A stretch of 64,000 nt of DNA from Nothophaeocryptopus gaeumannii (lineage: Eukaryota > Ascomycota > Dothideomycetes > Mycosphaerellales > Mycosphaerellaceae): positions 1,674,001 through 1,738,000 of the forward strand of contig JASISA010000041.1 in the NCBI GenBank assembly GCA_031771865.1, read 5' to 3'. Positions 55,062 to 64,000 of the stretch are shown in pieces; position 1 is the first letter of the stretch, and the number at the start of each line of letters is the position of its first letter. Both the position numbers and the translations under genes were made by a program. The notes under the pieces were generated by a model, which was not told the origin of the DNA, did no database searches, and worked only from the letters and a program-made list of their open reading frames with translations.

Positions 55062-57830
55062 CTTCTTTCAGCTGCCAGCGCGCAGATGGTCGCTTGTGAT
55101 GGATTTGTTCGTGAAGCGTGCGAGAAGAACACGGCTGAGATTGGCACGGGGGAGCTGATGATATTCGGAAGTGACTCCCTCGGTGAACGAAATGCCAGTG
55201 TTTCAGATTCAGCGGCGGAATTGGCTGAACGTGCGCAGCGAATAGATGATATTTAAAGCCAACGAGGATCGCCATGACCGATGCTGTAGCCAGCGTCCAA
55301 CTTCGCCTTCACCTGTCAGCACTACTATAGCTGGGGGCGCGCTTCACCTGTACGGCCACCAGTCCACTCATGCATACGCAAACCTCATCGGAGACGCCAT
55401 CGAGGCAAACTCCCGTCAGGGTAGAGTTGCTATACCTTGCCTGCAGTAGCTGCCCATCTCCGTGAGGCTCAGTTGCAGCTTCCGTCAATCACACCTGCAG
55501 TTGCTGTACCACTCTGCACCTCTCTGTGCAGTAGCCCGCAGGGCAGGAACCGATTGTCTACCAAGGCAAGGGTACTGTATACGTAACGGCTCCGCGGGTG
55601 GCTGAAACCAATCCCTTTGACTTGCTTTGCGTGCGTACTTCGTACTAGGCCACTTCGTCCACCAAGTGACGTCTTCACCGGGTTGCATACATGTATATGT
55701 ATAACTACAGGAGAGTCCCGTATGACGAACAGCCTGAAACGGAAACAGAGCAACGCGCCGTCGCAGTATGCAAGGGAGCCTTGTCAGACGTCGGTTGCTG
55801 TCGCCGTGCCATGCTGCATCTCACACCACCAGCAACTGTGGAGCTCTGCACCTGGAGCAGCTGCGGGCGGACTTCGTATGTGGCCGCAAATGGAGACCTC
55901 TCCCTCACCTCCACTGCGACGCGGCCGTCGTCGTGTCCGTGCAATCCCCGACCAAAGCATCTTTGTCCGTACCGTCGAACACCGAGCAGACGACGTACTC
56001 CGAGTAGGCTTGAGTGCAGATGTCCCGAAGTCTTGGAGGCATGGCACGCGCAATCATAGAAACGACGCCGGGTCTTGTGAACAGAGGAGATCCGCGTCAA
56101 AGAATCTGAAACGCGTGTTCTGTGTCTTCGAAGCCTCGTTTGGACTCTGCCCGACACGCGGATCCCGTGCCCAGAATACCAAGCATTTGCGCATTGCGCC
56201 ATCTCGCACGCTCCGCCCGGTCTTGCGTGAGACCGCATCCTCCTACCGCATCTCAATCCAAATGCCACCCCTCTGACTTGCACTTCATGGTCCTATGCCT
56301 CAACGATATGATGCCGCATTGCCATCCTGGACCAAATATATCTACCTCCTATCTATGCCGAAGACAAATTGAGATCAAGTGGAGTTCGCGCTGGTCAGTC
56401 ACCCGCCCATGGATCGAATTCAAGCCACCACAAAACGTTCCCGAGAGCTAATTCTACCCTCCCAAGGACCCATTCGCATGACCGCAGCTCCAAATGAGGC
56501 CTCGTACTCCTCCCCAACTTCTCAACGTCCTCAAAATCTTGGAAATCGTCGTTAATACATCATATTATACGAAGGGCTAGCAATTGTGTTCGGGCTCAAC
56601 CGCATTAGGATGGATCCTCCTCCTGCCCACCGCAAGGAGTATCCGAGACAAGCGCATCACGCAGTCATAGACTATGCACATATGCTGACTACTCGGAGCA
56701 ATGTCCGCTGGAGGAACCTTACCACCAACCTCACATAGCACTGACTACTGATGATAGCAAAACCAGGACACCCGCTAACACCAACTGACGCCCTTCACAC
56801 TCTTTAGCTTTGCTGCGGTCAAGGTATGACCAACCAGGTCCTCCTATACTGCGAATCCTGGGCCCAATCCTTCTCGAAAATATCGCCATTGCATGAACTT
56901 CATGCGAGGGAATTTACAGAAACCGGTATCTTGCATTGCCAATTCTGCAAGAGGTATCCGGAGTGAAGCGATAGGCGAGTACTCTCGCTTCTCAGCTGCA
57001 GCCTTATCTTACCTTCGACTCCGGCTCCCGGCCATCTCCGCAGACTAAATCGGATGAAGTAGCGAAGCTTACAGTATCCCCATTCAAAGAGTCATGCGGT
57101 CATTCATGCAAGTAGCAGCGATACGGTCATTATGTCGCATCAAGATGCGACCTTATCTTGCCTTAGAAACTCTGCTCATGGTCCTAACCATGGTCCACGT
57201 TACAAAGCACAAGTAGAAGAAGCTTGAAAGTCTTATAAAGGCAAAAGTAAAAGTAAAGGTGGAAGGTGAAAAATTCCGATCTCTTTCTCTTTCAACGTTT
57301 CTGCTCCTCATTACAAAGTTGTTAGGAGTTCAGATACATTCACATAATTGAATCGATTCGACCCATGAATCAATCGTCCTTTTCGCGTTTCCCTTTCCAT
57401 CTACCCAAGTCAAGTCGTCCCTCTCCCTCTCCCTAGCCTCTTACTTCTCTCATTCCATCCATCAGATGCTGCGTCCATCCTTCCTCTCTGGTATATATAC
57501 AAATATCAAAAAGAGCCTCCCTTTCCCCCTCGCTTGCTTTTGTATCCGTCTTTGACAGAGCCGGGCGCGTGGGAAGGCAAGGCAAGGCAAAGGCATGCTG
57601 CTATGTAATACAAGCCCTGTAGAAGAAGCCGTAGCTTGACTTCTTTACTTCTTCATCGCACTCGTCTCTTGCGCGCATCGTTTCCACTCATCTCTATGTC
57701 CCGGCATTTCATCATGTTCCCTATCTCCGTTATCCTCGCAACACGTACACGCCGCACCACCTTCCTGGGAGTGCGGGTTCGGCACCTTGTCTGGTTTTCG
57801 TTCCCCATTCGGCTTGATCCAGTTTCCAAT
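55062..57830. other. 2.8-kb intergenic region, no supported gene
   Basis: Long overlapping frames on both strands at 55.6-56.3 kb are antisense shadows of each other with no family resemblance. From 57.2 kb on, pyrimidine-rich runs (CTCTCCC, CTTTCC) mark the 3' flank of the Rho GEF gene. No RNA gene is seen. Confidence 0.45.
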
Positions 57831-60800
57831 CTACTTGGTCTGAGTCTGAGGAGATTGCGGTCGACCCCAGAAGTCCAGTGAAGCGATGACATCGTCGCCC
57901 ACTTCATCTTCGTAGGCGAAAAGAATCTAGAACCAGTCGTGTCAGCAATGCTTATCTTGTACAACCACGTTGTGCAACACAACGTGATCAGGAGATGTAT
58001 CCGGCTTACCTCTCTCGTACTCTGGTGCAGGAAGCGGATATTCTTGTGCGTTTGGATGCACACCAAGCCACCAGTATCGCTCTGGCGTATCTCAATGAAT
58101 TCCGGCTCGAAGGCAAGGATATACTTCTCGCCCCATGTTGCGAACGCATTCGGTGAGCCTTCCCACAGGATCTTCCAGTCGCCGCGGGCACGCCACCCGT
58201 TCTTGTTGACGTAGAAGGAGAAGTCGTTGTAGCAGAGCAGGAACTCGGAAGTATTGCGCTCAATATAGATGGGCTTGACGTTTTCTCTTCGTGCAACAAA
58301 GTCGAGCGATGTGTCGGCCTGGTCCAGGAGGGATTGCGTTTCCAGGGTTTCCAGAGAGACGATTTCGAAACCTTTTGCGCCGCCCACGCAGAGCTTACTT
58401 CGCAGGAAGTGAATGCTATTGCTCTCCATGGGGATGTAGAACTCCTTGTACGGCTTCAGCACCTCTTGTCCGCTCGCAAGCATCTTGGCGAATCCAGACT
58501 TCTTCTTGCCTTTAGTCATGGAGTCCATCGGTTCGTACACCTTGACGGTGGAGGAAAGCGATGACGACTTGACAGCGCAGACAAGTGTCTGGCCGTTGCA
58601 CATTCCAGCGTTGATGTAGTTGGCATGGCATATCCTTCGCCCGCGCTTAGAAGGCGCGGCCGGGCTTTCGTCCTCCAAAGCATCCAATGGATAGCTGTAA
58701 ACTGCTTTGTCGGCAAGTACGATCAGAATCTGGTGCTGTTCGAGCACTTCGATTTGAGTGACTAGCTTTTGGTCCAGCATTCGTTTGGGCTTGACAGACG
58801 AGTCCTTCGGTTTCCGCTCGCACACGTACACGCCAAAATCCGTTCCGATGACCAATTTGCGACCGCCATCGATCGGCCGACAGCAGTTGACTCTTACAGT
58901 TGCGTTGAAGAATCCTTCGTTGAGCTTCGCCATGGTGAAGATCTTGTGACGTTCAGACAGCTTCTCCTTTTGAGTCATGATGTGCTCCATCCACTTCTCT
59001 CGTTGTATTTGAGACGTGCAGAACAAGGTCAGCTCATAACCGCCCTTGCCAAGTCCCTTGAAAGTGATGGGATAGCCCTGCTCATTAGGAGGAGGCCTGT
59101 TTGCCGCTCTTCCGACACCTGGAATCATGCTAGAAGAAGGTCGTTTCGTTAATCCCATTTTCGGCAGTACATGATCCATCTCCTTGATCTGCAGCAGCTC
59201 CAAGGGGATTGGCTTCCTGTATACTCGGATTTCTTCCTTCTTGTTGACAGTCTTCACGCGCACAATGAGTACGGCGTGGTCGAAGAGGTATGCTGTCACG
59301 TCGGCTTGTTCGGCAGTCAAGGTCTTCTTGAGATTGCTCTTGAAGATAATTTGTCTCGATTCCTCCGTCAACTTGAGATCCATGTGCGGAATCTGGCCCC
59401 ACTTGAGTTGCGCATTCAGGCTCATCAAATTGAAATGATTTTCTGATTTCCCAGACTCTTCGTTGACACGACTCAAGAACTGTCTAATCTGCTCAATGGC
59501 CTTCGGAATGTCCTTCATGTCCGGGTTGTTCTCATCGGTGTTCTTCAGCACGTTGTCCAGTAGTAGCGGATATCGTGCCAAACGAGTTGTCGGCTTTGTG
59601 AGATAACCATTCAGCTCCAGCTTGCGAGACTCTTTGAGGCGTTCTGTCTCTTCAGTGAAGCGTGCAAAGGCAGGATTGGAGCCCTTCTCCTTTTCGAATT
59701 CAAATTTGCCAAACAGTTGATTGGCACCGTACCGGATGAAGGGGTGAAATTGGGGCACGTATTCCAGAAAGATGTCTCCAATGTTCCTAACAACTGGATT
59801 CTGTTGCTGTCGTCGTGTCAATGCCTGCGCCATGCGCGCATTGACACTGTGCACCTCTTGACAATTCGAGAAGACTGTTCGTATGAACTTTTCCCTCCGG
59901 TGCTCGGGAATTGGGGAGACATCTGGCATCCGCAAAGGCTTGATCCAGAAATCTCGCAGGTATTCGAGATCCTTAACGAAATCTCGTTCGGTGTACATGA
60001 TTTCAGAGATGACCTCTTGCCGCTTCTTCTCCTTGTCGCTGACACTGTCCGAAATCTCTTTCGAGACTGTGTTGATCCACAGCTTCTGCTCACTCTCTGC
60101 CTCATCATGCAAGCTGGACCGCGAAGTCTCACGCTTCAAGCCTGGCGACACCTTCATGTTCAACCTCTGTTGCTGCTCCAATCGCCTCGGGCAAGCTATT
60201 GAATAGCAGAGATTGTCTCTGTTGCAGGTCGGAGAGTAGCATTCTGTCAAAAGCGTAAACACACCATTGACTTCCGGAGGCTCTTCGTTGATTGTTTCCT
60301 TGAACTGGTAGACCTCGTTGGGCGAGTCTCGGAGTCTGTGCGCGTATGCCACCTCGTGGAAGAACTTCTGGGCATCCAGCGACCGTCCCAAGAGCAGAGC
60401 CAAATTTCGATCTGAAGTGCGAATAACATAGGCAATCAGTTCGACCGCCTCGTATCCACTGAACGCATTCTTGTACACAAGTCCATCCTTCTCCTTCTCT
60501 TGCAATGGAACCCTCTCTCTGAAAGCTGCAGCAACATTTGAAAGTAGCGCCCCATAGACAAGCGAAGGTCGTTTCTGAGCAACCATGGTACCTGTGCGGG
60601 TGGACTGACTATCCGAGCGGCCTTGCATACCGCCAGGCGAGGGGCGCTGCGCAGCCTGCTCGGATGGAGATACTACTGTAGACGCCATTGACATTGTCCT
60701 TGAGCTCTGAGTCGTGTGGCTGCCGCTACTAGGGTGCCTCCCTTGGCCGTGGTATCCGTTCGGAATTGCATGGTTGCCATTGGTCATGGTAGAACCACTG

Positions 60801-61585
60801 ACATCCGTCTCGCCGGACTCTCTTCTTCGATTTGGTATCACTCTCCCACTCATTGTCTGCGTAAAGTCGTGATCTCGAGTGTATGAAGACATGGACATGG
60901 TACGCTCATCTTGCGGCCTATCCGGTACCACCCTGCCCTGCGCTGTTGTTCGTGCGAGATTCGACTGGCTCATGTATGGCTGCTGACGAAAGGCATGAGC
61001 AGGGTTTATGGCGTAATTACTGCCTTGCGGAGGCTGGTACATCGGTCGAGCTGTGGAAGCTAGCGATTGCGATCGGAAGCCGTCAGAGTTCAGGGCTGGT
61101 CCAGGAGGGGCAAAAGGACGCTGCGTGAATGATCGCTGATACTGCCCTGGAGGCGGAGGTCCTCGCCCGTCCATACGCTGCGGTTGGCCATATGGCACGC
61201 GGTCGGGGCGAATCGGCTGCGGGAGGTTCTGAGGCGGCGGTCGGCGTTGCGGTGATGGCTGTCCGTTGATATATGGAATCTGCCCATTCGGCCCTCCATC
61301 AGACGATCCCGGAGGTCGAGAGTAGCCATTTGGCTGGGCACCAGGCCGCACAGGAGGTGCTCGCTGCATATACTGGGTCGTAGGCCCGGACATGGTGTTT
61401 GCGCGGTCTTGAGGCGGCAAGGGACCAGCGCTGGTCATGGTATGGCTGCGTCCTGGCGGCGGGGATGCACCAAAGATATTTGAAAAGGCAGCATCGCGCT
61501 GATTTGTGCTCGCAGGATTGATCTCAGGCGGCGGGCGTGCGCTGCTGTTATAATAGCGGCCCTGCTGAGGTGGGTACTGGGCCAT
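57831..61585 (-). CDS. rom2: Rho1 guanine nucleotide exchange factor, Rom1/Rom2 type
   Basis: It activates Rho1 in the cell-wall integrity pathway at the plasma membrane (known for the family). Exon 1 is 61585-58010 and exon 2 is 57926-57831; the 83-bp intron (GTAAGCC..GTTCTAG) gives the C-terminus EILFAYEDEVGDDVIASLDFWG; 1223 aa in all. Reading through the intron would create a false basic tail to 57653. Order: a Pro/Gln/Ser-rich disordered N-terminus (1-340), a DEP domain (about 340-430, KNAFSGYEAVELIAYVIR), a DH/RhoGEF domain (about 520-740, RQEVISEIMYTERDFVKDLEYL), a PH domain (about 760-900, ELTLFCTSQIQREKWMEHI) and a CNH domain (about 920-1200, VRVNCCRPIDGGRKLVIGTDFGVYV). The order and length match Rom2 orthologues. 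Confidence 0.93.
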
Positions 61586-62328
61586 ATCGTCGGGTGGGGT
61601 GGACTTCGATTGACCGGAGGCCCATCCGGGCCTACCTGCGCCCCCGTGCTCGCTCTTCCAAGAAGCCGCTACCGCCGCGGCATGGAGGTGTGAAGGGGTA
61701 CCTCAGTCGAGCACGATGGGTCTGCGGCAGCGGTGGTGGTGTTTCTGCTGTGTCGGCGGCGGTGGCCACGCGGACGACGATCGGCGGGGGCGGAAGACGC
61801 TGGGCGGTGGGAGATCAGGCAGAGGACGCCGGCCTGGGCGCTCTCCCAGTGGCCGTTCAGGATGGGTGATGTGTGTCTATGTAGCGGTTTCACAGCGCTA
61901 GAGCGTGAGCCGTCGAATCGCACCGTCTCGTATCCGAGATCCCTGTAGCACTCCAGTCAAGCCGCCGGAGAGACCTCACGCCGACAGCGACGGCGATAGA
62001 TGTACAGTCCAAGGCCAGCAGACCAATAAAAACGAGCAAGATGGCTGTGGGTATTGATGAGGAGGGCTGATTGCTACACTGCTTGAAATTGCTGCAAATA
62101 GCGAGTGAGGTCGAGTACTTCTCACAGGCGCTCGTGTGCCGCAAAGGAACACGTGAACGTCGGCGCCTCCCGTTCGCTTTCGGCATCAGAAGCAGCTCCA
62201 TCATCATCGTAGTCTCAGATGTGAGCTAGCCACATCACTATCTGTCCCATCACATCGAACACGACCGTCCAGCCCTTGCGTGAAGAGACCGATCCTCCTG
62301 CCGTCCACCGCATACGAGCGACGCCACC
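61586..62328. promoter_or_regulatory. divergent promoter region of the Rho GEF and V-ATPase c genes
   Basis: No gene is supported. It lies between two head-to-head housekeeping genes; short frames (61537-61923) run antisense to the GEF leader and are not family-like. Confidence 0.45.
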
Positions 62329-63050
62329 ATGGCCGACTCCGAGCTCACGCCCAAGTTTGCGCCCTTCCTAGGCATGGGTGGCATTGCATTTGCTATGATT
62401 TTTGGATGTACGAATACGCTGGGCAAGGAACAGAACTGTATAGAGGTGCTGATTATGAGAATAGGTGTCGGTGCTGCATACGGAACCGCGAAGTCAGGCA
62501 TCGGTATCGCCAATGTCGGTACATTTAGACCAGACCTTATCATGAAGGTAATGCTGCAGCCTGCGGTTGAAAGAGATGCTTGAGAAAAAGATTCTGACAG
62601 GTGGGATAGTCTCTGATACCGGTTGTCATGTCTGGTATCATTGCAGTCTATGCGCTGGTGGTAGCTGTCTTGATTGCAGGCAACATGAAGCCTCCGCCAG
62701 CCCAACATTACAGCTTATACAATGGATGCATGCACCTGGCTTGTGGGCTCTCAGTTGGCCTTACTGGACTGGCTGCAGGCTACGCAATTGGAGTAGTGGG
62801 AGACTCGGTTTGTTGGAAGAGAATCCAGGCCAAAAAGAAATGCATTGTTGACTGGAGCTACAGGGCGTACGCGCGTACATGCAACAATCACGAATCTTCG
62901 TGGGCATGGTGCTCATCCTCATTTTCGGCGAAGTCCTGGGTCTTTATGGGTATGTCCAGAATCAACGCATGTATGTGATCGAGATCAAACACTAACAGCT
63001 TACATAGCTTGATCGTAGCATTGATTTTGAACACAAGAGCGTCGGGTTAA
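62329..63050 (+). CDS. vma3: V-type H+-ATPase proteolipid subunit c (Vma3)
   Basis: Five exons: 62329-62407, 62465-62547, 62610-62807, 62864-62949 and 63008-63050, giving 162 aa, the normal length. The c subunit forms the rotating proton ring of the vacuolar ATPase. There are four TM helices: FAPFLGMGGIAFAMIFG, GAAYGTAKSGIGIANVG followed by FRPDLIMK, VVMSGIIAVYALVVAVLIAG, and FVGMVLILIFGEVLGLYGLI. The last carries the proton-binding Glu in IFGEVLGLYG. GLSVGLTGLAAGYAIGVVGD sits in helix 3. The FRPDLIMK..MSGI pattern fits Vma3 (c) better than Vma11 (c'). Introns are 56-62 bp. A single codon (S) before GVRAYMQQ differs from the usual Ala and depends on the exact donor. Confidence 0.92.
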
Positions 63051-63813
63051 AGAAGCAACGCAGGATCTCTGCTACTGAAAATCGCGAGATCTTGAGCGTT
63101 ATGGCTTCGATTGCGACACAGCAGGTTTGGAACAGTAGCTGCCTATCCTGTATGTCCCGCTGTGCAGGCCATTCGGACATGAAACCAGGCCACACTGGGT
63201 ATACCCTTCGATGAGTCCATCATCAGCCACAGTCACCAGGCTGCGAGTTTAGACTGCGAGGAACGGCATGCGGCACGCGGCATGCGGCAGACTGTCGAAT
63301 GGTAGATATATCGAATATACGAGATATTGGCGGAGTTCGCGTAGCATAGCGAGGCGCGAACCACAGTAAATTCACGATGCGCACAACCTCGGCCTCTTGT
63401 CAACTGAGAGTTCAGACGCAGAACAAAAGTCAATCAACTAAAGCGGAGTGTGAAGTGTGTTTGAAGTGGCCGCAGGAGTAGCAGTAGTGAGCTGGGAGTG
63501 AGCTGGGATCGGCCGGGGTCTCGGCGCCACAGCAGCAGGCAGCGCTTTTGGAAGCTCCGACCGAGTCGTGAGACGGCAGGCACCAACATCCTCCATAGTT
63601 CTGCCACCTGCCACATCAATTACACTCCACGTTCGCGCTCTCCTGAACGCTGACACTGACATCGCCATCGCGTGCCAGTGTTAATGCGCGCCTGCAACTA
63701 TTCACCAGCACAGCCGCTGCGATAGGACAGCGACAATCAAAAATATTGCGCCGCGGCCGAACCCCACCGCGGAAGCCTGGAGCCCAGCTGGAGTACTATG
63801 AACCTGCGACAAG
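63051..63813. other. intergenic, no supported gene
   Basis: Contains a short direct repeat GGCATGCGGCA / GGCACGCGGCA at about 63266-63290. Otherwise only short frames. Confidence 0.45.
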
Positions 63814-64000
63814 ATGGAGGGATATCACTATGGGCCCATTTCACGGCCAGGCCATCTGTCGATGTTGTATTTGGAAGCGAAGAAGAGTGCACTCACCAGT
63901 CTTCAAGTGCAATCGACATCTAATGCCCAGTTTGCCTCCCTGCACCGGAAGTACCGTATCCAAAAGGATCGCCTGATTACATGGGGCCTGGAATGGAGTG
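63814..64000 (+). CDS. start of a gene running off the right edge, possibly HeLo-domain-like
   Basis: A frame opens at ATG 63814 (MEGYHYGPISRPGHLSM) and is open to the last base (62 codons). It contains TSLQVQSTSNAQFASLHRKY and RIQKDRLITWGLEWS. The Q-x-x-K-x-RL-x-WG-x-EW pattern recalls the second helix of fungal prion-inhibition (HeLo) domains found in NLR-type and het-s-like proteins. The similarity is short and from memory of the pattern, so the family is tentative. Upstream exons are also possible. Confidence 0.4.
   Translation, partial: MEGYHYGPISRPGHLSMLYLEAKKSALTSLQVQSTSNAQFASLHRKYRIQKDRLITWGLEWS

Noticed and set aside
55617..56283. 219-codon plus and 192-codon minus frames
   Set aside because: They overlap antisense, are Arg/Ser/Cys-rich without structure, and match no family or splice logic.
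57653..57830. long basic tail of the Rho GEF
   Set aside because: Read-through of the intron at 57927-58009; the spliced frame ends at 57831 with a CNH-like terminus.

Overview
The window is nuclear DNA of a filamentous ascomycete. Most genes carry short spliceosomal introns (about 43-165 bp, mostly 50-65) with GT..AG borders. The proteins are typical of Pezizomycotina: NudF/LIS1, an XMAP215-family TOG protein, the GT32 mannosyltransferase Och1, a Rho1 GEF, mitoribosomal mL46 and V-ATPase subunit c. A transposon island shows C-to-T decay of the RIP type. Gene density and intron size fit Dothideomycetes, but that placement is inference and no species can be named.

Layout. 0-3.3 kb: a cut-off Ser/Thr-rich wall or secreted protein, and a membrane-anchored pepsin-like protein that lacks its N-terminal lobe. 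3.5-9.9 kb: a head-to-head pair of microtubule genes (nudF on minus, the TOG gene on plus), followed by a small candidate gene. 10.8-23.3 kb: six metabolic genes in a row, namely a DHA1-type MFS transporter, a P450, a monocarboxylate-type transporter, a tartrate/isopropylmalate-type dehydrogenase, a BAHD-like acyltransferase and a CYP65-like P450. They resemble a secondary-metabolism or catabolic cluster, but no PKS, NRPS, terpene synthase or regulator is in view. 23.9-29.2 kb: a 2EXR/TPR protein, a lineage-specific coiled-coil protein and mL46. 30-37 kb: a gene-poor stretch with two weakly supported small spliced genes. 37.3-38.3 kb: pyrroline-5-carboxylate reductase.

38.4-47.8 kb is a nested transposon island. 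A RIP-decayed pogo-type DDE transposase on the minus strand is interrupted by a 306-bp solo LTR (target duplication CTATA) and by a complete 6.7-kb Ty3/Gypsy chromovirus on the minus strand (target duplication CTAAT). A 367-bp solo LTR related to that chromovirus lies just to the right (duplication ATAGG). The chromovirus has nearly identical LTRs, yet its gag and pol are broken by frameshifts. Between the chromodomain and the 3' LTR, on the opposite strand, it carries a reading frame with a perfect GAL4-type Zn(II)2Cys6 cysteine pattern, a coiled-coil region and an acidic/aromatic tail. This is the most unusual object in the window.

48.0-64.0 kb: a five-exon amidohydrolase, a repeat-rich stretch with weak gene candidates, OCH1, a possible small membrane protein, ROM2-type Rho1 GEF, the five-exon V-ATPase c subunit, and the start of an unidentified gene running off the right edge.

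Intron borders were placed by eye from splice signals, phase and family similarity. No expression data or database search was available.
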